A stretch of 64,000 nt of DNA, taken from positions 1,488,001-1,552,000 of the forward strand of contig NZ_CP087968.1 of NCBI RefSeq assembly GCF_024703895.1, written 5' to 3'. Below the pieces are notes generated by a model that saw nothing but the letters and a program-made list of their open reading frames with translations, searched no databases and was not told where the DNA came from. Shown here piece by piece: positions 32,173-42,569 of the stretch. How positions within the stretch are numbered: the first letter of the stretch is position 1; each line of letters starts with the position of its first letter. The position numbers and the translations under genes were made by a program. Source of the stretch: Nocardioides sp. B-3. GTDB lineage: Bacteria > Actinomycetota > Actinomycetes > Propionibacteriales > Nocardioidaceae.

Positions 32173-32582
32173 GTGAGTCAGCGCGTCTACGTCGACATGG
32201 TCGGCGACCTCTTCCACCCCGGACACGTTTCTCTCCTACGCGCGGCTCGTGAGCTCGGTGACCACCAGTCGTCGGCGTGCTCTCGGACGAGAGCGCATCG
32301 GCGTACAAGAGGCTGCCGATCATGACCCCGGCCGAACGCGTCATCGTGATCGAAGCCTGCCGCTACGTCGACGAGGTGATCCCGGACGCGCCGCTGCGGA
32401 TCACCCAGGCCTTCTCGGACGAGCACGACCTCGGGCTCGTGGTGCACGGCGACGACGTCGACGCGTCAGGGGCGGCGGACGTCTACGGACCCGCCGTCAC
32501 CGCTGGGCTGCTTCGCCTCGTGCCACGCACCGAAGACATCTCCACGACCGACCTGATCGATCGCGTGCGCAGCCGGACCTAG
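32173..32582 (+). CDS. Cytidylyltransferase-like nucleotidyltransferase (one frame break)
   Basis: A small nucleotidyltransferase of the CTP-transf_2 fold: VYVDMVGDLFHPGHVSLLRA has the HxGH ATP/CTP motif (HPGH), then after a break near 32267 comes GVLSDESASAYKR, MTPAERVIVIEACRYVD and the late RTEDISTTDLIDR motif (the ISTTx signature). It resembles glycerol-3-phosphate or ethanolamine-phosphate cytidylyltransferases; the substrate is uncertain. GTG 32173 is chosen because the start lies just before the fold; ATG 32116 would add a repetitive charged leader. It converges with the SnoaL gene, stops overlapping by 3 bp. Confidence 0.82.
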
Positions 32583-33053
32583 CTGTTTTCGCCGCGGGAA
32601 CGGGCGCCCTGCTGGATCGTGGCGTCGCCCGGGGTGCGCGTCTTCTCGAAGATCCGCTCGTAGCCGGTGTGCGACATCCGCCAGCCGTCGGGCGTGCGGA
32701 CGTAGCGGTCGGAGTAGAGCGCGGCGCCCTCGAGCGCGAAGTCGTGGGCGGGTGCGTAGACTCGGGTCGTGGAGGTGCCACGTGCCGGTCGCCTCATCGC
32801 CGTCGACGTGGATCTCCGGGTGGTGGCCATGGTGCATCGTGATCAGGTCGGGCACCAGCGACGAAGTGAGGAACTCCGGGATCGCGTCGCGATCGGCGCA
32901 CTCCCGGGTCGGGTACGCCGCCGTCGCCTCGGGCACGAAGCAGGCCGCCACACCCGGCCAGTCCTTCGTGTCGACGCAGCGGAAGTAGGCGTACTTCAGC
33001 TGCCGGATCTCCTCGAGGTCCAGCAGCCGGCGCAGGTCGTCCCCGTGGGTCAT
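32579..33053 (-). CDS. SnoaL/NTF2-like protein (one frame break)
   Basis: About 158 residues of the NTF2-like alpha+beta barrel, SnoaL_4 type: MTHGDDLRRLLDLEEIRQLK, YFRCVDTKDWPGVAACFVPE, TMHHGHHPEIHVDGDEATG, and after a break near 32765 FALEGAALYSDRYVRTPDGW and HTGYERIFEKTR. Such proteins act as isomerases, cyclases or binding proteins; no catalytic assignment is possible. The start overlaps the stop of the HerA-like gene (ATGA), so they are cotranscribed. Confidence 0.85.
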
Positions 33054-34626
33054 CGTCGTCCGGACTTGAACATTCCGCGGGCGACCTCGCGCGCCGCCGT
33101 ACGCATGAAGTCCTTGAAGGCACTGGACTTCACGACCGTCTCGAGCATGCCGTCCTCCTCCTTCTTCGCCTTGGTGGTGATGCGCTCGTTCTTCTGCTCG
33201 CGGGCCATCTCCTTGACCTTGACGTCCTCGGCCGCCTTCTTGGCACCTTCCTCGATGCGGGCGGCGAGCTTCTCGCGGGCGGACTCACGGTCGACGACCT
33301 CGGTGTACTTCGCGTGGAGCGGGCTGGCCTTGACGGCCGCCTCCATCGCGGTGGCGTCGGCCATCGCCATCAGCGACTCGGGCGCGCGCAGGCGGGTCCA
33401 GGGCGACGGGGGTCGGAGCGCCGCGCTCGTTCATGACGGTCACCACTGCCTCGCCGATGCCGAGGCTGGTGATCACCTCGCCGAGGTCGTCGTAGGCGGA
33501 GGTGGGGTAGGTGTTGACGGTCTGCTTGAGCGCCTTGGCGTCGTTGGGGGTGTGGGCGCGGAGCTGGTGCTGGATGCGGGAGCCGAGCTGGGCGAGCACC
33601 TCGTCGGGCACGTCGGTCGGGCTCTGGGTGACGAAGAAGACGCCGACGCCCTTGGAGCGGATCAGCCGCACCGTCTGGGCGATCTGGTCGAGGAACGCGT
33701 CGGACGCGTCGTTGAAGAGCAGGTGCGCCTCGTCGAAGAAGAACACCAGCTTGGGGCGGTCGATGTCGCCGACCTCGGGCAGGTCGTGGAAGAGATCGGC
33801 CAGCAGCCACATCAGGAACGTCGAGAACAGCGCCGGGCGGTCCTGCAGGTTGGGCAGCTCGATCAGGCTGATGACGCCCAAGCCGCTCTCGGTGACCCTG
33901 AGGAACTCGCTCGACTCGAACTCCGGCTCGCCGAAGAACGCGTCGGCGCCCCGGGCCCGGAAGGAGATCAGCTCGCGCAGGATCACACCCGCCGTCGCGC
34001 TCGAAAGTCCGCCGAGTCCCTTGAGGTCGGCCTTGCCCTCGTCGCTGGTCAGGAACTGCACGACAGCGCGCAGGTCGGCGAGGTCGAGCAGCGGCAACCC
34101 GGCCCGGTCGGCGTAGTGGAAGACGAGTCCGAGGCTGGACTCCCGGGTGTCGTTGAGGCCGAGCACCTTGCTCAGCAGCATCGGTCCGAACGACGTCATC
34201 GTGACCCGCATCGGTACGCCGATGCCCCGGCCTCCGAGGGCGAAGAACTCGGTCGGGGAAGCCGGTCGCGGTCCACTCCCGGCCGACCGACGTCGCGCGG
34301 GCCGTGATCTTCTCGCCGCCCTCGCCCGGAACGCTGAGGCCGGAGAGGTCGCCCTTGATGTCGGCCGCGAAGACCGGGACACCGTTGGCACTGAGCTGTT
34401 CGGCGAGGAGCTGGAGGGTCTTGGTCTTGCCCGTGCCGGTCGCGCCGGCGACGAGGCCGTGGCGGTTGAGCATCCCGAGCGGGATCCGGATCTTCACGTC
34501 GGACAGGTCGCTGGCGTTGAGCATCAACCCACCGAGCTCCAGCGCCGTTCCCTCGAAGGTGTAGCCGGGGGCGACCGCCGCCGCGATCGGGTCCTGCGTG
34601 GCCGGCGGCTCGGGAGTCTGCGTCAT
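33050..34626 (-). CDS. HerA-like ATPase, DUF853 family (two frame breaks)
   Basis: About 525 residues. ATG 34626 begins MTQTPEPPATQDPIAAAVAP. Walker A is VAGATGTGKTKTLQLLAEQL, followed by VFAADIKGDLSGL and SLIELPNLQDRPALFSTFLM. Walker B is KLVFFFDEAHLLFND and sensor-like VFFVTQSPTDVPD. The C-terminus is a lysine-rich helical tail. Breaks lie near 34262 and 33395. The family is related to HerA/FtsK DNA-pumping ATPases, but its substrate in bacteria is not settled. There is no NurA-like partner beside it. Confidence 0.9.
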
Positions 34627-34691
34627 GGTCGAAGCGTAGTCAGGCCCGTCGCCGAAGGGCGTCGAGCCCGGCTCGTCTATATAGTCGCGGC

Positions 34692-34989
34692 GTGATCTTC
34701 AAACGGGTGGGCGATGGGCGTCCCTATCCCGCCCATGGCCTGCAGCCGCGCGGACTGGGCGAAGATCCCGCCGAGGCAGGTGCGCATCGACCACCTGATC
34801 ACCACCAAGGACACCCTGCAGCTCGCCACGCTGCTCGACGACGACTCGACGTTCTACGGCGACCTCTTCGCGCACGTCGTGGAGTGGCAGGGCGACCTCT
34901 ACCTCGAGGACGGCCTGCACCGCGCACTGCGAGCGGCCCTGCACCAGCGCAACATCCTGCACGCCCGGGTCCACGAGGTGGCGGCCTGA
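34692..34989 (+). CDS. Small conserved actinobacterial protein, VapB-annotated type (one frame break)
   Basis: GTG 34692 begins MIFKRVGDGRPYPAHGL; after a break near 34755 it continues IPPRQVRIDHLITTKDTLQL, LLDDDSTFYGDLFAHVV and GDLYLEDGLHRALRAALHQR. About 99 residues. I recall this family being listed as VapB-type antitoxin in actinobacteria, but no PIN-domain toxin lies next to it, and the GDLYLEDGLHRA box resembles a ParB/Srx-like fold. I would treat the function as unknown. The stop overlaps the next start (TGATGA). Confidence 0.7.
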
Positions 34990-35492
34990 TGACGGCATCG
35001 GTCAAGTCCGCACTGACGCTGCTCACCCTCGTCGGGCTGCTGCTCATCGCGGCCGTCTGGGGCTGGCAGGCGGCCACCAAGCCGCTCCCGAGCTCGGAGC
35101 CGCCGCCGCTGTGCACCGACGTCACCGTCAATGTCGGCGACCGGGTGTTCCACGACCAGGTCGCGGTCAGTGTCTACAACGGCAGCGACCGCAACGGCAC
35201 GGCCGGCGCCACGATGGAGCAGCTCGAGGAGCGCGGCTTCGTCGGCGCCGACAGCGACAACGCCCCCGCCAAGATCGACGGCGTCGAGATCTGGAGCGAC
35301 GAGCCCCGCAACGCGGCCGTACACCCGGTCGCGCGCCAGTTCAAGGGCGCGAAGGTCGTCTCGGGCGAGGAGCTCGGCCGCGGCATCGTGGTCGTGGTCG
35401 GCGAGTCGTTCAAGGCGCTGCGCGAGAAGGAGGTGGAGTCGGTGACCGCCGTCGAGACCTCCACGTTCTGCAGCCCGCCCGAAAGTCAGTAG
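34989..35492 (+). CDS. LytR_C-domain membrane protein
   Basis: An intact 167-residue protein with one N-terminal helix (LTLLTLVGLLLIAAVWGW, about residues 9-26) and an extracytoplasmic LytR C-terminal domain with the typical strand VAVSVYNGSDRNGTAGATME (VxVxNGSGxxGxA pattern) and later IVVVVGESFKAL. Stand-alone LytR_C proteins are thought to act at the cell wall. It overlaps the preceding small gene and is presumably coexpressed. Confidence 0.85.
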   Translation: MTASVKSALTLLTLVGLLLIAAVWGWQAATKPLPSSEPPPLCTDVTVNVGDRVFHDQVAVSVYNGSDRNGTAGATMEQLEERGFVGADSDNAPAKIDGVEIWSDEPRNAAVHPVARQFKGAKVVSGEELGRGIVVVVGESFKALREKEVESVTAVETSTFCSPPESQ

Positions 35493-35506
35493 GAGGCACG
35501 CCCTAA

Positions 35507-37019
35507 CTAGTCGCGCTTCTTCGGATCGTCCAGCCACTGCGCCAGCCGGCCGCCGGAGGAGACCCGGCGCAGCCGCTCCTCGGTTGCCTCCCGCACCTTG
35601 CGCGGGGTCACGACCAGCAGGTCGTCGCCATGCCTCAGGACCGTCCGCAGCTCCGGCACCAACGCCCGGCCCCCGGCGGATCACCATCGAGACCGACACC
35701 CCGGGTGGCAGCCGCAGCTCGCCGACCTCGACACCGTGCATGCGCGAGCTGGGGGCGATCGTGACTCGGAGCAGGTCGGCCGCCACCTTCTCCAGCGGAG
35801 CGGCCTCGACGTCGAGCCCGCGTGGCTCGGACCGCCCGGCCACGCGCAGGAACCGCGCCGCCAGTGGCAGCGTGGGACCGGTGAGCATCGTGTAGACGAC
35901 CACCATCACGAAGACGATGTCGAAGAGCCGGTCGGCGCCGTCGACCCCCTCGGCGAGCGGGATGGTCGTGAGCACGATGGGTACGGCGCCGCGCAACCCG
36001 GCCCAGGAGATGAACGACAGCTCACGCCACGGCATGGGCTGCACGACCGAGCTCACGAGCACCGAGAGCGGCCTCGCCACGAACGTCAGGATGAGCCCGG
36101 TGACGATGCCGAGACCCACGATCTCGAGCGTGATCCGACCGGGCGAGAGCAGCAGGCCGAGCATGACGAACAGCCCGATCTGGGCCAGCGACGCGAGGCC
36201 CTCGGCGAACGACCCGGTGGCGATCCGGTGCGGGAGCTCCCGGTTGCCGAGGATCAGCGCGGCGACGTAGACGGCCGCGAAGCCGGAGGCGTGCACGGCC
36301 GCAGGCTCCGCCGTACGCCACGAAGGCCGGGCAGAGGACCGCGAGCGGGTAGAGACCCGAGGACGGCAGCGCGATGCGGCGCATCACCCGGGCGCCGGCG
36401 AAGCCGGCCACGGCTCCGATCAGGGCACCGGCGGCGAGCTCGAAGACGATGAGGCCAGACACCGCCAGCAGCCCGCTCTCGGCCGCTGCGCCCGTGGAGA
36501 TGACCGAGACCAGGGACGACCGTCGGTGCGTCGTTGAGACCCGACTCCGCCTCGAGAGCACCGGTGAGCCGCTTGGGCAGGGGCACGACGCGCAGCACGG
36601 AGAAGACGGCCGCGGCGTCAGTCGGCGAGCAGACCGCGCCGAGCAGGATCGCGAGCTCCCGGGGCAGGCCGAGCAGGAAGTGCGCGCCCACCGCGACCAC
36701 CGCCACCGAGATGGCCACCCCCACGGTCGCCAGCGAGACCCCGAGCTTGATCGAGGGCCGCATCTCGCGCCAGTTGGTGGTGAGACCGCCCTCGGCCGGG
36801 ATCAGCGCGAGCGCACCGAAGCCGAGCGCGTGCGCGAGCTGGGCGTCCTCGAACTCGATCCCGAGCCCGGCCTCGCCGAGCAGCACCCCCATCAGCAGGT
36901 AGAACAGCAGGCTGGGCAGCCCGACCCCCGGTCGACAGGCGCACCGCGAGAATCGCTGCCAGAGTGACCGGGGAGCCCACGAGCAGGAAGGAATCGAGCT
37001 GGTGGACGTCGAAGGTCAC
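35507..37019 (-). CDS. K+/H+ antiporter, CPA1 type with TrkA-C domain (frame breaks)
   Basis: GTG 37019 begins VTFDVHQLDSFLLVGSPVTL. About twelve helices follow, including GAVCSPTDAAAVFSVLR (conserved Asp-containing helix) and SFISWAGLRGAVPIVLTTIP. The C-terminal cytosolic part is a TrkA-C domain (LRLPPGVSVSMVIRRG, LRHGDDLLVVTPR) ending WLDDPKKRD. This is the NhaP2/CvrA pattern. Breaks lie near 36935, 36515, 36300 and 35670. It exports K+ or Na+ in exchange for protons. Confidence 0.88.
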
Positions 37020-37110
37020 TCGCGCCTCATTCCTCGTCAGCTCGGGGTCGGGCACTGATCCTATCGGTGCCGCCCTGCCGCAAAACTGCAACGTGTTCTA
37101 GTCTGGGGCC

Positions 37111-38585
37111 ATGGTCGACCGGGGCAAGGGCACCGCACTGCCGTCCGTCCTCGACGCGTCGGCGGTCGCGGACGCCGAGACGTTCGACGTCGTCGTGATC
37201 GGCTTCGGCATGGCCGGTGGGTGCGCCGCACTGGAGGCCGCGCGGGCGGGAGCGCGCTGCTGGTGCTGGAGCGGGCGGCCGTCCACGGCGGCACGTCCTC
37301 GATGTCCGGCGGGCACTTCTACCTCGGCGGCGGCACCGCCGTACAACGCGCCACCGGGCAGGCCGACTCCCCCGACGCGATGTTCGACTACCTGATGGCC
37401 GTCACGCCGTCGCCGGACGCCGCGAAGATTCGCTTGTACGCCGATGAGTCGGCCGCGCACTGGACTGGCTCGAGTCCCCGGGATTCGAGTTCGAGCGGTC
37501 GTTCTACCCGGAGAAGGCCGTGATCCAGCCCGGCACCGAGGGACTGATGTTCACCGGCAACGAGAAGGTCTGGCCGTTCCGCGAGCAGGCCACACCCGCA
37601 CCCCGCGGCCACAAGGTGCCGCGCCCCGGCGACACCGGCGGCGGCGGGCTGGTGCTCGACCTGTTGGCCGCACGGCTCGCCGAGACCGACGCCGAGGTGC
37701 GCTTCGAGACCGGCGCGACCAACCTCGTGCAGGACGCGTCGGGTGCCGTGGTCGGCATCGCGTGGCGGCGCTTCGAGGAGACCGGCGTGGTGCGCGCGGC
37801 CTCGGTCGTCATCGCCGCCGGCGGCTTCGTGATGAACCCCGACATGGTCGCGGCCCACACCCCGAGCCTCGGCGCCAAGCTCTTCACCCTCGGATCGACG
37901 TACGACGACGGGTTGGGGCTGCGCCTCGGCAGGTCGGCGGGCGCCGCGTGGGAGCACATGGACGAAGCGTTCATCACCGCCCCCTTCTATCCGCCCGGCG
38001 ACTTCGTGAAGGGCATCGTGGTCAACAAGGAGGGCCGGCGCTTCGTCGCCGAGGACTCCTACCACTCACGAACGTCCTACAACGTGATGAAGCAGACCGA
38101 CTCCGCCGCCTACCTGATCCTCGACAGCGCACACATGGCCGAGCCGGCCATGCCGCTGTGCCCGCTGGTCGACGGCTGGGAGACGGTGCCGGAGATGGAG
38201 GCCGGGCTTGGGCTGCCGCCCGGCTCGCTGGTGGAGACCCCGGCGTCCTACAACGAGCACGCGGCCCGCGGTGAGGACCCCGACTTCCACAAGCACCCCC
38301 GACTGGCTGGCACCGCAGGACCGGGGGCCGTGGGGCGCCTTCGACCTGACACTCGGCACCGCGCTCTATGCCGGCTTCACCCTCGGCGGCATGGCCTGCG
38401 ACGTCGACGGCCGCGTGCTCACTGAGGAGGGGACCGTGATCGACGGCCTGTACGCCGCCGGCGCCTGCGCCGCCAACATCGCGCAGGACGGTGCCGGCTA
38501 CTCGTCCGGCACCCAGCTCGGCGAGGGTTCCTACTTCGGGCGGCGGGCAGGGCGTCACGCGGCTGCCCCTAGATTCTTGGCATGA
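37111..38585 (+). CDS. FAD-dependent oxidoreductase, fumarate reductase/ketosteroid dehydrogenase-like (three frame breaks)
   Basis: ATG 37111 begins MVDRGKGTALPSVLDAS. The FAD dinucleotide fold is FDVVVIGFGMAGGCAALEAA with VLERAAVHGGTSSMSGGHFY. Later motifs are VVIAAGGFVMNPDMVAAH, KGIVVNKEGRRFVAEDSYH and the C-terminal FAD box GLYAAGACAANIAQDGAGYS. Breaks lie near 37250, 37460 and 38303. It belongs to the FAD_binding_2 group that includes 3-ketosteroid 1-dehydrogenase. The substrate is unknown. It overlaps the aminotransferase start (ATGA). Confidence 0.9.
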
Positions 38586-39753
38586 CCTCACGCCCGGCCG
38601 TTGCCCAGCGCGCCAACGTGCCGCCGTTCCACGTCATGGACCTGCTCGCCGCCGCGGCCGAGCGCCAGCGCACGCACGGCGACCCGGTCAACCCGGTGGC
38701 CGGCCAGCCCAGCACGGGAGCGCCGCAGCCGGTGCGCGACGAGGCGATCCGGTTGCTGTCCGGGTCCGACCCTCTCGGCTACACGGTGGCGGCCGGCGTG
38801 CCCGAGCTGCGGGCGGCGATCGCCGTACACCACAGGCGGCAGCACGGGATCGACGTCAGCGCGGACGACGTCATCGTCACCACCGGCTCCAGCGGCGGGT
38901 TCCTGCTCGCCTTCCTCGCGGCCTTCGAGGCGGGCGACCGCGTCGCGATGGCCCGACCCGGCTACCCCTGCTACCGCAACGTCCTGACCGCCCCGGGCTG
39001 CGAGGTGGTCGAGATCCCGACCGGGCCGGAGAACCGCTTCCAGCCGACGGTCGACCAGCTCGAGGCGTGTGGCGACATCAAGGGGCTCGTCATCGCCAGC
39101 CCGGCCAACCCCACCGGCACGATGCTGCTGCCCGCCGAGCTGGCGGCGATCGCGGCGTGGTGCGAGAACCGCGGCGTCCAGCTGGTCTCCGACGAGATCT
39201 ACCACGGCATCGAGTACGCCTCGCCCGCGATGTCGCGCAGCGCCCGGGGAGACATCGCGCGAGGCGATCGTCTTCAGCTCCTTCTCGAAGTACTTCTCCA
39301 TGACCGGCTGGCGGATCGGCTGGATGCTGGTCCCCGAGCGGTTGCGTCGAGCCGTGGACATCCTCACCGGCAACTTCACGATCTGCCCGCCGGTCATCGC
39401 CCAGTGGGCGTGCGTCGCGGCGTTCACCGAGGCGTCGTACGCCGAGCTCGACTCCCACGTCGAGCGCTACGCCGGCAACCGGCGACTCCTCTCGGACGGC
39501 CTCGCCTCCCTCGGCATCGACAGGCTCGCGCCGGCGGACGGCGCGTTCTCACGTCTACGCCGACGTCGGGCACCTGACCGACGACTCGATGGCGTTCAGC
39601 CGTCGACTGCTCGCCGAGACCGGTGTGGCGGTCACGCCCGGGATCGACTTCGACACCCGGGCGGGCGGGCGACACGTCCGGCTCAGCTTCGCCGGGCCGC
39701 AGGAGTCGATCACGGTCGGCCTCGAACGGCTCGGGTCCCGGCTTCTGGCATAG
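38582..39753 (+). CDS. PLP-dependent aminotransferase, class I/II (two frame breaks)
   Basis: ATG 38582 begins MTSRPAVAQRANVPPFHVMD. Fold-type I features are GYTVAAGVPELRAAIA, VTTGSSGGFLLAF, the ASPANPTGT box, the Asp in LVSDEIYHGIEY, the catalytic Lys in FSSFSKYFSMTGWRIGW and the C-terminal Arg in HVRLSFAG. Breaks lie near 39262 and 39548. The corrected length is about 390 residues. It uses PLP to move amino groups; the donor and acceptor cannot be told. It is coupled to the flavoprotein gene. Confidence 0.93.
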
Positions 39754-39853
39754 ACCAGTTGAAGACGAACGCACCTTGCGGGTTTGGGAGCGGGAGCCAG
39801 TGGGAAGGGCGGTCAACAAGTACTGCACGGGGACGACGAGAAGGGTGTGATCG

Positions 39854-40279
39854 ATGTACGGCGACTCCGCCGCATCGCGTAAGCGCGTCGCCCAGCTGCG
39901 TGAGCAGAGCGGCGACATCCGAGCTGCCGCCGACCGCCCGGTCGCCCGGGCCGAGAGCGTGCCGTGGCACGGTCGCGCTGCCGAGGCCATGCGCACGCGC
40001 ATCAAGGAGCGCGCCAACCAGCTGCGCGTCGCCGCCGGCCACCACGAGACGGCGGCCGACTCCCCGGCTCGTCACGTCACCGAGGTCGACACCCGCAAGG
40101 AGGCGATCGAGTCCATCCAGCACAAGGCGGAGTCGATGACCACCGACGCCGTGTCGCGCATCGCCGCGCTGGACGAGGGCAGCACCCAACCTTCCGACGT
40201 CGATGCCGCGCTCGCGGCCTTCCTCCCTCCTCCGGCCGGTCACAAGGACTGGCTGACCGTTGAACTGCCGGGGCTCTGA
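39854..40279 (+). CDS. WXG100-like helical protein, putative type VII substrate
   Basis: An intact 141-residue protein, all helical, with a W-x-G turn (SVPWHGRAAEAMRTRIKERA) in the middle and no signal peptide. It starts MYGDSAASRKRVAQLREQSG. It is longer than a plain WXG100 protein, with a C-terminal extension ending in DWLTVELPGL. It sits 1 bp upstream of an EspG-like gene, which supports a type VII role. Confidence 0.72.
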   Translation: MYGDSAASRKRVAQLREQSGDIRAAADRPVARAESVPWHGRAAEAMRTRIKERANQLRVAAGHHETAADSPARHVTEVDTRKEAIESIQHKAESMTTDAVSRIAALDEGSTQPSDVDAALAAFLPPPAGHKDWLTVELPGL

Positions 40280-40280
40280 C

Positions 40281-41209
40281 ATGGTGACCATCGACCTGAC
40301 CACGCCGCCGCCGCCGGCCGCGAGCTTCCTCGACGGGCTGCCCCGTCGGCTGGCCCTCACGCTCCCCGAGCTCCGCCACGCCGCGAGCCTCGCCGGTGAT
40401 GCGCCGCTCCCCTTCGACCCGGTCGAGACCTCCGGGTCCTCCTCAGGGGGTGGGCTGGAGGGTCGTCTGGGACAGACTCGCGGCTCCGCCGACGACAGTG
40501 CGTATGCCGCAGCGCTGGCCTCGCTCCACGACGCCGACGACTCCCTGCGCCGGCGCGGGACTGATCACCGACGACGGGATCGACCCCGGCCTGACCGGCG
40601 CCATCGGACTGCTCGCCACGCCCACGCTGGCGCTCGACCTCGACGTGGCCGCCCCGGGCACCCGTGTGAAGGCCCGGCACCGACAGGCCGGCAACGCCGT
40701 GGCGACGCTCGCCACCAGCGACGGCATCGTCTTCGAGCTGGCGTGGTTCTCCTCCGACCAGTGGCCCGGCGAGCTCTGCCCGGGTGGCAGACATCCCCGA
40801 CGACATCCGACTCAGCGAGTCGTCGGTGCCCGAGGAGATCGACCTGTCGTTCCACCTCGTCGACGCCACTGGGGAGGCACTGCGGGCGGGTCGCGCCGAC
40901 CTCGTCCCGGTGCTGATGCGCCAGCACGGCAAAGGCATCGTCGACGGTCAGGCCGAGCCCATCGACGACACCGTCGCCGCCACCGCGGTCGGAGCCATCC
41001 ACACCGAGGGTCGCGGGCGCCTGCGGGTGCTCGCCGCCCGGGTGTCCGACGAGGCGACGACCGACGTGGGCCCGGTGTCGTGGGTGATGCTGGCCGACGG
41101 CTGGCACTCGCTCACGCCACACCGGGTCGATGACGAGTCGAGGCTGACCGTTCGCCGTACACACCCCGCCGATCTCGCCTCCGAGCTCGCGCCCGTCCCG
41201 CCCGGGTGA
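40281..41209 (+). CDS. EspG-like ESX secretion-associated protein (two frame breaks)
   Basis: About 308 residues. ATG 40281 begins MVTIDLTTPPPPAASFLDGL. The N-terminal block ASLHDADDSLRRRG and GLITDDGIDPGLTGAIGLLA then TPTLALDLDV and KARHRQAGNAVATLATSDGI match the EspG pattern of a short helix, Arg-rich turn and repeated strands. Breaks lie near 40553 and 40783. EspG proteins are cytosolic chaperones for PE/PPE-type substrates; here the likely client is one of the two flanking products. The assignment is from pattern only. Confidence 0.65.
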
Positions 41210-41213
41210 CCGC

Positions 41214-42569
41214 ATGACCAACGACGTGAACACGCCCCCGCAGACGGCCACGACCAACGACCGTGGCATGTCCGAGGTCGCGATCGAGGCCGACAAGTAC
41301 CACCAGATGCTGGCGCTGGCCGACTTCTTCGACGCGTCCGGCTCCGACATGCGCGAGCGCGCCCGCCTCGGCACCGCGATCCTCACCGACCCCGACGTCG
41401 TCGAGTCGGCCGAGCTGTCGCCGGCGACCTACGCGCAGGCCGAGGAGGACATCCGGGCGGCCACGACCGGCAAGCAGGGACTCCTGACGCGCTCGGTCGA
41501 GCTCGACGCCGACGCCCTCGTCGTCCGCGCCACCGTCCTGACCTACCGCTGGATCGACGAGCTGCAGGCCGCCGCCTTCAAGACGCTCGGCTCCATCGCC
41601 GGGCGCGCCATCGGCTATCTCGCCCCCGAGGTCGCGCTCGGTGGCGCGATCGTCTCGGCCGGCCTGATCGAGACCGACTCGCTCGACCGCGACGGCGTCG
41701 CCGCCTACCTCAACGAGCTGGCCGACAGCCACCCCGAGCTGATGGACCACCTCACCGACGGCGGTGGCCTGCTCGACGGCCTGCAGATGCGCTCGCTGCT
41801 GACCGCCGGCGTCATGTCCTCCGACAGCGGCGCCGCTGCCCGCCCGCGGCGGGCTGCGCGCGCTCGGCGTCGACCCCTTCCCCGCCGACTCCGCCTCGGC
41901 ACTGCGTGACGCCGCGGCCGGCTTCGCGGAGATCCCGGCCACCGATTCCGCGTCCGAGTCGGCCGGCGACAGCGCCGTACCCTCCTCGATCGAGGACCTC
42001 ATGGTCAAGCTGACCAGCGCCGACCGCCGGATCAGCGTCCAGCGCATCGGCGCCGGCCGATTCATCGCCTACCTCCCCGGCACTGGATCCTTGACAGACA
42101 TGGCCCACGAAGGCGGGCGGTTGCGACTCGTCGGCGCCGACAACGCGACCTACGTCCGACAGGTCGTGCGCGCCATCGAGCAGGCCGTCGAAGGCGAGAC
42201 CGATGCCCGGGTCATGCTGGTCGGTTCGTCGTGGCAGCGGAGCCGCGGCCGCCGAGATCGCGTCGGCCGCCTCCTCACGGGCCTTCGTGGTCGACCAGGT
42301 CGTGACCGCCGGCGCCCCGTCGGCCCACGTGCCCTCGATCCCGGAGTCGACGCGGGTGCTGTCGCTGGAGGACCGGGCTGACCCGGTCGCCCTCCTCGGC
42401 TCGCTGATCAACGCCGACGTGGCCAACCGCGTCACCGTGGTCTACGACGGGGCCACGGCGGGCGAGCAGCCCTACGTGGCCGGCGGCCGCGCCGCCGACG
42501 AGGCGCAGCACCCGGGCCTCAAGGCGGAGATCAAGCGCATCCAGGGAGCTCGGCTACCTCGCGGGCTGA
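41214..42569 (+). CDS. Helical N-terminal domain plus serine-hydrolase-like domain, putative type VII effector (three frame breaks)
   Basis: About 452 residues. ATG 41214 begins MTNDVNTPPQTATTNDRGMS. The first 230 residues are helical with a Gly/Ala-rich hydrophobic segment (SIAGRAIGYLAPEVALGGAI). The second half resembles an alpha/beta hydrolase: RFIAYLPGTGSLTDM, a nucleophile elbow ARVMLVGSSWQ(GG)AAAAEI, FVVDQVVTAGAPSAHVPSIP, and TRVLSLEDRADPVALLGSLI carrying a plausible Asp. Breaks lie near 41845, 42238 and 42545. The stop region overlaps the VWA gene by 16 bp. The catalytic assignment is tentative because the elbow itself contains an indel. Confidence 0.68.

Noticed and set aside
33050..34626. 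Antiphage HerA-type defence system
   Set aside because: The gene is the widespread DUF853 family; the usual partners (DUF4297, SIR2 or NurA) are absent, and neighbours are housekeeping-like.
34692..34989. Type II toxin-antitoxin locus based on the VapB-like small gene
   Set aside because: No PIN-domain or other toxin gene lies next to it; the neighbour is a LytR_C membrane protein, so a toxin-antitoxin pair is not supported.
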